DNA of 64,000 nucleotides from DAOUJW01 sp034422115 (GCA_034422115.1 DAOUJW010000009.1:1-64000), one strand, 5' to 3'; shown: positions 19,210 through 27,235, counted from the first letter of the stretch. Notes: generated by a model from the sequence alone, not told the origin. A program made the numbers and translations.

Positions 19210-19592
19210 CTCACGACTTCCCCACAATTGAGGAGGTCATAGAGTTCCATGACGCGTTGATAAGGGAGTTCGGCGGGGCTACAGGCATCCGCGACGAAGG
19301 TGCCTTGGCCTCCGCTATCATGCGTCCACAGATGGGATACTACGACAGCCTAGTTGATGAAGCTGCCGCCCTGATGGAAAGCCTGACCGTGAACCATCCT
19401 TTCGTGGACGGCAACAAGCGGGTAGCCTTCGCTGCCACTGAAGCTTTCCTCAGCATGAACGGCTACTACATAGACTGCGACAGCGAAGAGGCGTACGCCT
19501 TCTTCATGCAGTTGTTTGAGACAAACTCGTTCAGATTCAGGGAGTTGGCTGTCTGGACTGAGGAGCATCTCCGCCCGCTGCCGGGGGCTTGA
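19206..19592 (+). CDS. doc: Fic/Doc-family toxin
   Basis: A 128-residue Doc-like protein, short enough for the single-domain toxins that phosphorylate EF-Tu. The active-site loop reads NHPFVDGNKRVAF, matching HxFx(D/N)GNKR, and the N-terminal IEFHDALIREFGG..GIRDEGALASAI is typical of the family. Overlaps its antitoxin by 4 bp. Convergent with uppS. The target is assumed from the family. Confidence 0.88.
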   Translation: MTHDFPTIEEVIEFHDALIREFGGATGIRDEGALASAIMRPQMGYYDSLVDEAAALMESLTVNHPFVDGNKRVAFAATEAFLSMNGYYIDCDSEEAYAFFMQLFETNSFRFRELAVWTEEHLRPLPGA

Positions 19593-19612
19593 CGGCAATA
19601 TGAAGGGGCCAG

Positions 19613-20365
19613 CTAGAGCGCAGGGGCGCTGTCTTCCACCTTGCCAAAGCGCCGTGCGCGCTGGCTGTAGGCAAGCAGCGCCTTCTCAAGCTCCTCCTGG
19701 TTAAAGTCGGGCCAGAGGGCGGGTGTGCAGTAGTACTCGCTGTACGCCGACTGCCACAGCAGGAAGTTGCTCAGCCGCAGCTCGCCGCCCGTGCGTATGA
19801 TGAGGTCCGGGTCCGGCATCCCGGCGGTGTAGAGCCGGCTGCTCAGAGTGGCCTCGTCTATCTGGTCCAATGGCACGCCCTCTCTGACCAGGGCGCGTAT
19901 CGACTCCAGTATCTCCGCCCTCCCGCCGTAGTCGAAGGCCACGTTCAGGGTCATCAGCTTGTTGTCCTTGGTCAGCTCCACCGCTTCGCACACCGCCTCG
20001 CGAAGCTGTGGAGAGAGCCTGTCCTGCCTGCCGATGTGCCGCAGCTTGACACCCTGCTTGTGAAGGGCCTGGGTCTCCTTGTGGATGACGTCCTGGAGGA
20101 TGTCCATCAGCCCGCGGACCTCCTCGGATGGGCGGTCCCAGTTCTCAGTTGAGAAGGCGAAGATGGTCAGGTACTTGACGCCGGCGCTTGCAAAACCCTC
20201 GATAACGCGGCGTATTTTCTCCGTGCCGGCCCTGTGTCCGGCCAGCCTGGGGAGCCTCCGCTGCCTGGCCCACCGCCCGTTGCCGTCCATGATGACGGCT
20301 ACGTGCTCTGGTACGGGCCCGGTGCGGGACCCGTTTTGTGTGGATAGTTGGTCTTGTGCCTTCAT
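19613..20365 (-). CDS. uppS: Isoprenyl transferase (undecaprenyl diphosphate synthase)
   Basis: Cis-prenyltransferase making the C55 lipid carrier for cell-wall precursors. The 250 residues include HVAVIMDGNGRWARQR with the catalytic Asp27, the GTEK and FAFSTENWDRP segments, RHIGR, and the C-terminal RTGGELRLSNFLLWQSAYSE. Last gene of the rpsB-tsf-pyrH-frr-uppS operon, a widespread arrangement in which cdsA often follows; here it is absent. Confidence 0.95.
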   Translation of the reverse strand: MKAQDQLSTQNGSRTGPVPEHVAVIMDGNGRWARQRRLPRLAGHRAGTEKIRRVIEGFASAGVKYLTIFAFSTENWDRPSEEVRGLMDILQDVIHKETQALHKQGVKLRHIGRQDRLSPQLREAVCEAVELTKDNKLMTLNVAFDYGGRAEILESIRALVREGVPLDQIDEATLSSRLYTAGMPDPDLIIRTGGELRLSNFLLWQSAYSEYYCTPALWPDFNQEELEKALLAYSQRARRFGKVEDSAPAL

Positions 20366-20378
20366 GGGCCGTCTTGCC

Positions 20379-20942
20379 CTAGACCTCCATCACCTCTTTC
20401 TCTTTATCCTCCGCAATGGAGTCCATCTGGGCGATGTGAAGGTCCGTCATCTTCTGCAGCTGGTCCTGGGCGCGCTTGGACTCGTCCTGGGATATCTCCT
20501 TGTCCTTCTCCAGCGCCCTCAGCTTCTCCAGGATGCTCCTCCTGATGTTCCGAACCTCCACTCGACCGTCTTCAGTCTTCTTGCGGACAAGCCTCACCAG
20601 CTCCTTTCGGCGCTCCTCCGTGAGCTGGGGGATCGCGAGGCGAATCAAAGTCCCGTCGTTGTTGGGATTCAACCCCAGGTCGTTCTTCAGAATGGCCTTC
20701 TCCACGGCCTGCAGGCTCTGGCGGTCCCAGGGCTGGATCACCAGCATGCGCGCCTCTGGAACGGTGATGGAGGCTATCTGGTTCAAGGGGGTGGACGTGC
20801 CGTAGTAGTCCACCATTATGTTCTCCACCAGCGCGGGGCTTGCTCTCCCGGTCCTGATGGTAGCCAACTCCTTCTTCAGCGCCTCCACAGACCTCTTCTT
20901 TCTGACATCCGACTCTTCCAGAACTTCCTTGACTGTAACCAT
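20379..20942 (-). CDS. frr: Ribosome recycling factor
   Basis: Splits post-termination ribosomes together with EF-G. At 187 residues it is normal length, with the strongly conserved LATIRTGRASPALVENIMVDYYG and the LNQIASITVPEARMLVIQPW and NPNNDGTLIRLAIPQLTEER blocks. The ATG at 20942 has GGAG six bases upstream; an ATG four codons earlier also exists. Lies between pyrH and uppS with short spacings. Confidence 0.95.
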   Translation of the reverse strand: MVTVKEVLEESDVRKKRSVEALKKELATIRTGRASPALVENIMVDYYGTSTPLNQIASITVPEARMLVIQPWDRQSLQAVEKAILKNDLGLNPNNDGTLIRLAIPQLTEERRKELVRLVRKKTEDGRVEVRNIRRSILEKLRALEKDKEISQDESKRAQDQLQKMTDLHIAQMDSIAEDKEKEVMEV

Positions 20943-20966
20943 TGGCCGCTCCATACGTGGAAAGTT

Positions 20967-21695
20967 TTACTGACCGGCGCCGTCCGTGATGAGGGTGCCC
21001 AGGGATTCGCCCTTCAGTATACGAGTGAGGCTCTCGTCGGCGTACAGGTCAAATACGACTATGGGAAGCCGGTTGTCCATGCACAGCGAGAGGGCCGTGG
21101 TGTCCATTACCTCCAGACGGAGATTCAGCGCCTCCATGTAGGTTATGTGGTCAAACCGCTTGGCCTGGAGATTGATCCTTGGGTCGGAGTCGTACACGCC
21201 GTCCACCTGGTTCTTGCTCATAAGGAGCACCTCAGCGCCCAGCTCCACTGCGCGCAGTCCGGCCGCTGTGTCGGTGGTCATGTATGGGCTGCCGGTGCCG
21301 GCGGCGAGAATCACCACCCTGCCCTTCTCCAGATGACGAATAGCACGCCTCCTAATGTAAGGCTCCGCCACAGCCTGCACCGCAAAGGCCGTCTGGGTGC
21401 GAGTGGTTACGCCCTCCCTCTCCAGGGCGTCCTGCAGGGCCAAGGCGTTGATGATTGTAGCCAGCATCCCGGCGTAATCGGCTGTGGCCCTGTCCATCCC
21501 CTGCTCCGAGGCGTCCTGCCCCCGCCACCAGTTCCCCGCTCCAACCACCAGACCCAACTCCACTCCCAACTCCACCGCTGCCTTGATCTGCCGGGCCATG
21601 TAGGTCACGGCCTTGGAGTCCACGCCATAGGGCCGCTCCCCCTTGAGAGCCTCTCCGCTCACCTTGAGCAGGGCACGGCTGTATTTGACATCCAT
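20967..21695 (-). CDS. pyrH: Uridylate kinase (UMP kinase)
   Basis: Phosphorylates UMP to UDP; a bacterial hexameric amino-acid-kinase-fold enzyme. N-terminal ALLKVSGEAL, then GLVVGAGNWWRG, the MLATIINALALQDAL helix, ILAAGTGSPYMTTDTAAGLRA and NQVDGVYDSDPR are all diagnostic. The ATG at 21695 gives 242 residues and the usual short N-terminus; an upstream TTG (21725) would overlap tsf. It starts 13 bp after the tsf stop. Confidence 0.95.
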   Translation of the reverse strand: MDVKYSRALLKVSGEALKGERPYGVDSKAVTYMARQIKAAVELGVELGLVVGAGNWWRGQDASEQGMDRATADYAGMLATIINALALQDALEREGVTTRTQTAFAVQAVAEPYIRRRAIRHLEKGRVVILAAGTGSPYMTTDTAAGLRAVELGAEVLLMSKNQVDGVYDSDPRINLQAKRFDHITYMEALNLRLEVMDTTALSLCMDNRLPIVVFDLYADESLTRILKGESLGTLITDGAGQ

Positions 21696-21708
21696 ATCCG
21701 GGATGTCC

Positions 21709-22215
21709 TTACTCTCCGAGGGCAAACCTCTCGAACCGTCTTACTCTGATATTCTCGCCCATCTGACCCACCGTCTCGGTGATCAGGTCTCTTATGGTCT
21801 TCGTCGGGTCCTTGATGAAGGGTTGCTCCAGCAGGCATGCCTCTTCGGGGTTTACGGTGTCTTCCTCCGGGACTGCCTCGTTGTCCAGGTAGCGGGGTGA
21901 CATGGCCGCCACCTGCATAGCCAGGTTGTGCACCAGGTCCTTGAACTCCGGAGTCCTGGCGACAAAGTCCGTCTCGCAGTTCACCTCAACCAGGGCGCCC
22001 ACGCGGTTGCCCGTGTGAATGTAGCAGTCGACCGCCCCCTCCAGTGTGTCTCTGCCCGCCTTCTTGCCGGCCAGAACAACTCCCTTGTCCCGGAGCAGCT
22101 CAGCCGCCCGGGCCACGTCACCGTTCGCCTCCTCCAGTGCCCTCTTGCAGTCCATTATCCCGGCGCTGGTCTGTTCTCTCAAAGCCTTGATAGCTTCTAC
22201 TGACGCTTGAGCCAT
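21709..22215 (-). CDS. tsf: Elongation factor Ts (short form)
   Basis: Guanine nucleotide exchange factor for EF-Tu. The start at 22215 gives MAQASVEAIKALREQTSAGI..., the normal N-terminus with the UBA-like domain, followed by GALVEVNCETDFVART. The protein is only 168 residues, far shorter than the enterobacterial 283, lacking the second subdomain; the short form also occurs in several other phyla. Begins 4 bp after rpsB. Confidence 0.95.
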   Translation of the reverse strand: MAQASVEAIKALREQTSAGIMDCKRALEEANGDVARAAELLRDKGVVLAGKKAGRDTLEGAVDCYIHTGNRVGALVEVNCETDFVARTPEFKDLVHNLAMQVAAMSPRYLDNEAVPEEDTVNPEEACLLEQPFIKDPTKTIRDLITETVGQMGENIRVRRFERFALGE

Positions 22216-22219
22216 ATCT

Positions 22220-23083
22220 CTAATTATCCCCTTGTTCCACAGCTCCGTCTGTGTCTTGATTCTGTTCCTGGAGCATCTCCTGCACGTCCACCTCATCCAT
22301 CTCCACCTCTTCCTCCTCCTCCTCCTCGGCCGCCGCCGCGAGCGCCATTGCCATCTCCCTGCGCCTGTTCATCCCCTCTGCCACGGCGTCTGCCATGCGG
22401 GCCGTCACCAGGCTGATGGAGCGAATGGCGTCGTCGTTCCCGGCGATTGGGTAGTCCACAAGGTCAGGGTCGCCGTCGGTATCTACTATGGCGACTATGG
22501 GGATGCCCATCCGTCGGCCTTCCGCCACGGCTATCTTCTCGCGGCCTATATCCACGACGAAGAGGGCGCCGGGCAGCTTGGTCATCTCCTTGACGCCGCC
22601 GAAGTTCCGGTTGAGCCGCTGTATCTCGTCCTCCAGCTTCAGCCCCTCCTTCTTGGTCAGGAGGCCGAACCCGCCGCGTGACTGCCTCTCCTCAAGGCGG
22701 ACAAGGTGGTCGATGCGGCCCTGGATGGTTGGGAAGTTGGTGAGCATTCCGCCAAGCCACCTGTGCTTGACGTAGAACATATCGCACCGCTTGGCCGCCT
22801 GCTCTATGGAGTCCTGGGCCTGCCGCTTGGTGCCCACAAAAAGGACGCTATCCCCCTCTGCAACCACATCTGCAATGAACTGGCGCGCCCGCTCCAGCAG
22901 GTGCATGGTCTGCTGAAGGTCAATGATGTGAATCCCGTTCCGCTGGGCGAATATGTACTGCTTCATTCGCGGGTGCCATCTCTGGGTCTGATGCCCAAAG
23001 TGCACTCCCGCTTCCAGTAATGACTTCATTGTCAGCGCCTCTTGCGGCTGAGGCGCCGCTTCCCGCTCATCCGATACGACCAT
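22220..23083 (-). CDS. rpsB: 30S ribosomal protein S2
   Basis: Small-subunit protein needed for S1 docking. Conserved LLEAGVHFGHQTQRWHPRMK, the IIDLQQTMHLLERA segment, LFVGTKRQAQDSIEQAA and DTDGDPDLVDYPIAGNDDA identify it. It has an N-terminal extension of about 18 residues before MKSLLEAG and an acidic C-terminal tail (EEEEEEVEMDEVDVQEML), both plausible lineage traits. First gene of the operon. Confidence 0.96.
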   Translation of the reverse strand: MVVSDEREAAPQPQEALTMKSLLEAGVHFGHQTQRWHPRMKQYIFAQRNGIHIIDLQQTMHLLERARQFIADVVAEGDSVLFVGTKRQAQDSIEQAAKRCDMFYVKHRWLGGMLTNFPTIQGRIDHLVRLEERQSRGGFGLLTKKEGLKLEDEIQRLNRNFGGVKEMTKLPGALFVVDIGREKIAVAEGRRMGIPIVAIVDTDGDPDLVDYPIAGNDDAIRSISLVTARMADAVAEGMNRRREMAMALAAAAEEEEEEEVEMDEVDVQEMLQEQNQDTDGAVEQGDN

Positions 23084-23137
23084 AAGACCTGCCTTCCTGA
23101 TCCTTCAGGCACACGCCCACACGATAAGTTTCCGAGA

Positions 23138-23166
23138 AGTATATCACATTGAGTTGGGAGGGACAA
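23138..23166 (-). promoter_or_regulatory. Probable promoter of rpsB-tsf-pyrH-frr-uppS
   Basis: On the minus strand TTGTCC (23161-23166), a 17-bp spacer, and TATACT (23138-23143). The implied leader to the rpsB ATG is about 50 bases and contains AGGAAGG. No extra regulatory structure is obvious. Confidence 0.5.
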
Positions 23167-23216
23167 TGCAGGCGGACAGGCGTCAGCGTCTCAGGTTAAA
23201 TCTGCCGTACGAGCTA

Positions 23217-23795
23217 TTACTGTTGCGGTCGGTAATCTACGGGGTCATGGCAAGCGTCGTACGTGGCTTTGTCAATATGGATTGCTTCTGTGCCCGGTAT
23301 ACCATTGGCCGATGAACTTCCAGGGCCAACAGGAAAAGCAGATTCAAGTGTAATCCAGCGACGCTGTTGTCTAGCAATGTCTTTAGCCAGTCGCACCGCG
23401 GGGGCAAAGTCGTTGTCTTGACTGACAATTACAGCAACATCATAATTTTGCTCATAGGTTGCCCGTATCAAATCCAAGGCCAAGCGAACGTCAACTCCCT
23501 TTTCCTTGCCCGCGTTATTTATCCTGCCCCTGTAGACTTGAATACCCTGGCTTCTCAAGTATCTTAGCTTGTTGGACCAGAAGCCATGCCAGAAGGGATC
23601 ACTATCCTTTTTGTGAACACCAGTGTAGAAACGTATCTCTGTAAGGATGCGTTCGGGTTTCACAGCTACCAAAGTACGGGCCAGCTTTTCAACATCGTAA
23701 CTGGGCCATGTATACTGTGTATCTGAAACAGAAGACCACGCATTTTTGGCGAGGTGGTAGAGGTTTTGGCCGTCAATTAAGACCAGTGTACGCAT
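23217..23795 (-). CDS. NYN-domain (PIN-like) putative ribonuclease
   Basis: A 192-residue LabA/NYN-type protein. Conserved acidic residues of the PIN-like site are visible: LVLIDGQNLYH (Asp8), KGVDVRLALDLI (Asp102, Asp108) and VIVSQDNDFAPAV (Asp127, Asp129), so metal-dependent RNase activity is likely. No signal or membrane segment. The gene is much AT-richer than its neighbours. Its ATG lies only nine bases after the 3' arm of a terminator-like hairpin with no separate ribosome site. A decayed second copy of the hairpin and first 16 codons is at 41761-41862. Cellular target unknown. Confidence 0.85.
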   Translation of the reverse strand: MRTLVLIDGQNLYHLAKNAWSSVSDTQYTWPSYDVEKLARTLVAVKPERILTEIRFYTGVHKKDSDPFWHGFWSNKLRYLRSQGIQVYRGRINNAGKEKGVDVRLALDLIRATYEQNYDVAVIVSQDNDFAPAVRLAKDIARQQRRWITLESAFPVGPGSSSANGIPGTEAIHIDKATYDACHDPVDYRPQQ

Positions 23796-23798
23796 AAC

Positions 23799-23892
23799 AA
23801 AAAACCCGCCCAGGGATTCTGACCAAAGCCATAATCCAGCGGACGGGCTAAGAAGTAGCTATCAGAATAGCATCAATCAGGAGTAAAAGCAA
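23799..23892 (-). promoter_or_regulatory. Promoter and terminator-like hairpin ahead of NYN gene
   Basis: Minus strand: TTGCTT (23887-23892), 17 bp, TATTCT (23864-23869), then about 16 bases to a hairpin (23848-23805). Its arms are CCCGTCCG..GGATT and AATCC..TGGGCGGG, separated by a small internal loop, with a 14-base loop and then six T (23804-23799). The next ATG is the NYN start (23795-23793). The hairpin could terminate most transcripts, giving a roughly 60-base RNA, and/or hide the GGGCGGG that would serve as a poor ribosome site. It may also simply end the nadC transcript. Conserved at 41718-41811. Confidence 0.6.
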
Positions 23893-23960
23893 GTTTTGGG
23901 GGTATTTTTACGGAAATTTCGACTGTCTAAGGTACTATGCTGAGGGGGCCTATCCTCTCC

Positions 23961-25190
23961 CTACTTCCCCTTCAATATGGCTATTACTCTGTCTATGTGC
24001 TGTGATCGAAACCAATATTCACCCTTTATTGAGACGTTGGTCTTTGAGTTTGCACCATTAACCCACACGTTTTGGGACTCTGCAAATCTCCTTATTGTAT
24101 CGCTGTTTGGGAACCTGTTGTTATACAAAGATGACAATGTGATATGGGCACGGGCAGGATCGCTATATGGGACATATATTGTAGCACCGTAACCAAAATT
24201 AAACGTCCAGTAACTAGATGTAGGGACGTCTTTGTAGCGATCTGGGAAGGCCTCGGTCAATCGGTCGAGTACGTATTTGCCGGTATTATAAGCGTCCCGC
24301 CCGATGTCCATGACGCGGGTGGGCTGAGGCGGGGCGGCAATGGGCATCATATCCAGGCTGATGTCCATAGCCCTGACCGAGTGGGTCAGCGCGCCCACGG
24401 ATATCAGGTCCACCCCCGTCTCGGCGACGGCCCTGACGGTGTCCAGGTTGATGCCCCCGGACGCCTCCAGAAGGCAACGGCCCCTCGCCATCGCCACCAC
24501 CTGGCTCATGTCCTCGGTGGACATGTTGTCCAGCATAATGACATCGGCGCGGGCCTCCAGCGCCTCCCTGGCCTCCTCAATGGACTCCACCTCCACCTCC
24601 ACCCTCAGGGTGTGCGGCGAGTTGTCCCTGGCGCGGGCAACTATCTCCACAAGCCCAAGCTCCTGGGCGCGCAGCGCGGCGATGTGGTTGTCCTTGATAA
24701 GGATGCCGTCCGCCAGGTTGTAGCGATGGTTGTGCCCGCCGCCGACTCGCACGGCGTACTTCTCCAGCTGCCTAATCCCTGGGACGGTCTTGCGCGTATC
24801 GATGATGTGCGCCCTGGTACCCTGAACGGCTTTCACGTAGGTGGACGTGGCCGTTGCTATGCCGCTGAGACGCTGCACGAAGTTCAGGGCCACCCGCTCT
24901 CCCTTGAGGATGCCTGCGATGCTCCCCTCCACCTCTGCCACCACGTCTCCGGGCGACACCTCCGCGCCGTCGGACATCAGCACGCGGGTATCGACGGCGG
25001 GGTCCGTCTGGCGGAACACCTCCAGGGCCACCTCCACGCCTGCGATGACGCCCGTGGTCTTGGCGACCATAAGCCCCAGGCCGCGGATGTCCGGCGGTAT
25101 CAGGGAATCTGTGGTGATGTCCCCGGGCCCCAGGTCCTCCTCCAGCGCCCGCTCAATGATAGCCTTTACCGAAGACGTGATTTGAAGCAT
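23961..25190 (-). CDS. nadC: Nicotinate-nucleotide pyrophosphorylase with foreign C-terminal extension
   Basis: Quinolinate phosphoribosyltransferase of de novo NAD synthesis. The core is complete: RALEEDLGPGDITTD, FVQRLSGIAT, DTRKTVPGIRQLEKYAV, GGGHNHRYNLADGILIKDNH, VEVEVES, IMLDNMS and LEASGGIN. Family members normally end near MDISLDM, but here about 115 further residues follow (IGRDAYNTGKYVLDRL ... YWFRSQHIDRVIAILKGK), encoded by AT-richer DNA; I do not recognise this part. The ATG at 25190 fits the family; an upstream TTG (25247) would overlap relE. nadA lies upstream, separated by a toxin-antitoxin module. Confidence 0.88.
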   Translation of the reverse strand: MLQITSSVKAIIERALEEDLGPGDITTDSLIPPDIRGLGLMVAKTTGVIAGVEVALEVFRQTDPAVDTRVLMSDGAEVSPGDVVAEVEGSIAGILKGERVALNFVQRLSGIATATSTYVKAVQGTRAHIIDTRKTVPGIRQLEKYAVRVGGGHNHRYNLADGILIKDNHIAALRAQELGLVEIVARARDNSPHTLRVEVEVESIEEAREALEARADVIMLDNMSTEDMSQVVAMARGRCLLEASGGINLDTVRAVAETGVDLISVGALTHSVRAMDISLDMMPIAAPPQPTRVMDIGRDAYNTGKYVLDRLTEAFPDRYKDVPTSSYWTFNFGYGATIYVPYSDPARAHITLSSLYNNRFPNSDTIRRFAESQNVWVNGANSKTNVSIKGEYWFRSQHIDRVIAILKGK

Positions 25191-25218
25191 GTCAGTGGCT
25201 GGTATTTCAATAGTCTCT

Positions 25219-25551
25219 TCAGCGATACGCCTCTCGCCGGTGCTCAATGAAGTTGATGGTCACCAAGTTATCCGGGTCGTCGATGGTGTACAAGATCCTG
25301 TAGTCTCCAACGCGAATACGGTATTGCTCCCGGCCCTTGAGTTTTCTGGTACCCCTGGGTCTGGGATTATCTCTTAGCGATTCAAGCTGGGCGTTAATGC
25401 GTTCGCGCATAACAGATGGGAGTTCGTACAGAGCCCTGGCGGCCGGGCGCAAAACCCGGCGGATACTCCACGCTAACTTCCCTCGCTTTTGTCCTCGTTT
25501 GCCACGGCCATCAATATATCCCCGTGGCATTGTCTCGGTTTGCATAAGCAC
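25219..25551 (-). CDS. RelE/ParE-type toxin
   Basis: The recognisable domain starts at WSIRRVLRPAARAL and contains the typical core LRDNPRPRGTRKLKG and the beta-hairpin YRIRVGDYRILYTIDD, followed by INFIEHR. Such toxins cleave mRNA on the ribosome or inhibit gyrase. The first 25 or so codons overlap the end of the DUF4326 gene; in-frame ATGs at 25551, 25545 and 25530 are possible and none has a strong ribosome site. The proposed antitoxin is not adjacent but one gene upstream. Confidence 0.8.
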   Translation of the reverse strand: MLMQTETMPRGYIDGRGKRGQKRGKLAWSIRRVLRPAARALYELPSVMRERINAQLESLRDNPRPRGTRKLKGREQYRIRVGDYRILYTIDDPDNLVTINFIEHRREAYR

Positions 25552-25769
25552 ATTAGGTCTTTACCCCGCAACTCCGCTTTGGCGTCCTCAGCGATACGCC
25601 GTCCCTCTGGCGTGTTCTCCAACCACTCAGCATACATCCGCAGGGCTCTACTTCGGGGTCGAAGTGGAGCAACAGGGAACGGGTTACCCCACTTCGACGG
25701 CCAGCCGATGTATGTCGCATTGAATCGCTGCTTTGGCTTGGCGGTTCTTATGTTGTAGACTTTAGGCAT
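25473..25769 (-). CDS. DUF4326-family protein
   Basis: A 98-residue protein beginning MPKVYNIRTAKPKQRF, then NATYIGWPSKWGNPFPVAP and a C-terminal MCLCKPRQCHGDILMAVAN. This is the DUF4326 pattern: YIGRPSKWGNP plus a CxCxP.xCHgd motif that may bind metal. Function unknown. ATG at 25769 overlaps the upstream antitoxin by 8 bp, with GGGTAAG as ribosome site; its 3' end overlaps the RelE-like gene. It therefore lies inside a toxin-antitoxin transcript. Confidence 0.8.
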   Translation of the reverse strand: MPKVYNIRTAKPKQRFNATYIGWPSKWGNPFPVAPLRPRSRALRMYAEWLENTPEGRRIAEDAKAELRGKDLMCLCKPRQCHGDILMAVANEDKSEGS

Positions 25770-25977
25770 AGGTCTTACCCTGCCCGCTTCCCGCAAGATA
25801 CTCCTCAAGGGAGGTAGAAGGCTCCCCCTCGGTAGCTCTGATTACAGCCATGTCCAGCACTTCCTCCCTCAACTCCGGGTCTTCCAGTATGCGCTCAATT
25901 ACAAGCTCTCTCTCCGCCTTGGAAAGAGACTGCAATGCCATCAGGAAGACCTCCGCCCTGCTCTCCCTGCCGTTCAT
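25762..25977 (-). CDS. Predicted antitoxin (RelB-like, small)
   Basis: A 71-residue acidic, helical protein: LSKAERELVIERILEDPEL, then REEVLDMAVIRATEGEP and TSLEEYLAGSG. The final (P)xxxLEEYLA element resembles the C-terminal tail of many RelB-like antitoxins that fold over a RelE-type toxin. The cognate toxin would be the RelE-like protein at 25219-25551, two genes downstream across DUF4326. Located 52 bp after nadA. Call based on pattern and context. Confidence 0.6.
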   Translation of the reverse strand: MNGRESRAEVFLMALQSLSKAERELVIERILEDPELREEVLDMAVIRATEGEPSTSLEEYLAGSGQGKTYA

Positions 25978-26029
25978 TGACGCTCACATCTCCTCTGTCA
26001 AAGGCGTGACGCATCACATCCGCGGGACC

Positions 26030-27235
26030 CTAAACCTCATTCAGCATGCGGTCCAGTGCAACCCTGGCCTGGTGCGCCGTGTCGTCGTCTACGGTGATGC
26101 GATTGATCACCTCGCCGTCCACCAGTCGCTCCAGGGACCACAGCAGGTAGGCGGGATGCGTGCGATACATGGTTGAGCATGGACAGACAACGGAGTCCAG
26201 GCAGAAGACCAGCTTGTCCGGGTTCTCAAGGGCTATGCGATTGACAAGGCTTATCTCCGTGCCCACGGCCCACTTGCTGCCCGACGGCGCCTCGTTGATG
26301 GTCTTGATGATGAACTCCGTGGAGCCGTCGCAGTCGGCGGCCTGCACAACGTCCATGACGCACTCCGGGTGCACCACCACGTTGATGTCGGGGTAGGCGG
26401 CGCGGGCCTTCTCGATCTGCGCCACGGAGAAGCGGGTATGCACCGAGCAGTGGCCCTGCCACAGGACCACCTTCGACTTCTGAAGCTCCTCCGGTGTGCT
26501 GCCGCCCAGGGGCTTGAAGGGGTTCCACAACACCATCTCGTCCAGCCCAACGCCCATCTTCAGGCCGGTGTTCCGGCCCAAGTGCTGGTCAGGGAAGAAG
26601 ACTATCCGCTCGCCGCGCTCGTAGGCCCACTTGAACACCGCAGGGGCGTTGCTGGATGTGCAAACAATGCCGTTGTTGCGGCCGCACAGCGCCTTGATGG
26701 CGGCGGTGGAGTTCATGTAGGTGATGGGGATGATGCCCCCCTCGCCCAGGACATCAACCAGGTCATCCCAGCAGTCCATGACGTCGTCTGTGCGGGCCAT
26801 GTCCGACATGGAGCAGCCCGCCGTGATGTTGGGCAGTATGACCTTCTGGTGCGGCGCGCTGAGGATGTCCGCCGTCTCCGCCATGAAGTGCACGCCGCAG
26901 AAGACAATGTACTCCGCCTGCGGCTGGGCCGCGGCCTGCTGCGACAGCTTCAGGGAGTCGCCCCGGAAGTCGGCGAACTGCACGACCTCATCCCGCTGGT
27001 AGTGGTGGCCCAGCACCACAACCTTGCTGCCCAGGATGTTCCTGGCCTCGCGGATACGGCGCTCAAGCTCTTCGCCGCCAAGGTAGTGGTACTCCGCGGG
27101 GATGCTCTGCCAGCTCACCACCGCGGCAAACTCCTCCGCCAGCGGCTTCACGCTCAGCGGCTCGTCAATCCTGCAGAAGGCTGACTGCTCCGTCTCAGTT
27201 AGCGGTATGAATGGAAGTCTCTCTGTAGTTGCCAT
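26030..27235 (-). CDS. nadA: Quinolinate synthase
   Basis: 4Fe-4S enzyme condensing iminoaspartate with dihydroxyacetone phosphate to quinolinate. The 401 residues include LGHHYQRDEVVQFADF, the cluster cysteines in YIVFCGVHFMAETA, VVHPECVMDV and SVVCPCSTMYRTH, and PDQHLGRNTGLKMG. No nadB is nearby, so iminoaspartate must come from an enzyme encoded elsewhere. nadC follows about 0.85 kb downstream on the same strand across a toxin-antitoxin module. Confidence 0.95.
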   Translation of the reverse strand: MATTERLPFIPLTETEQSAFCRIDEPLSVKPLAEEFAAVVSWQSIPAEYHYLGGEELERRIREARNILGSKVVVLGHHYQRDEVVQFADFRGDSLKLSQQAAAQPQAEYIVFCGVHFMAETADILSAPHQKVILPNITAGCSMSDMARTDDVMDCWDDLVDVLGEGGIIPITYMNSTAAIKALCGRNNGIVCTSSNAPAVFKWAYERGERIVFFPDQHLGRNTGLKMGVGLDEMVLWNPFKPLGGSTPEELQKSKVVLWQGHCSVHTRFSVAQIEKARAAYPDINVVVHPECVMDVVQAADCDGSTEFIIKTINEAPSGSKWAVGTEISLVNRIALENPDKLVFCLDSVVCPCSTMYRTHPAYLLWSLERLVDGEVINRITVDDDTAHQARVALDRMLNEV

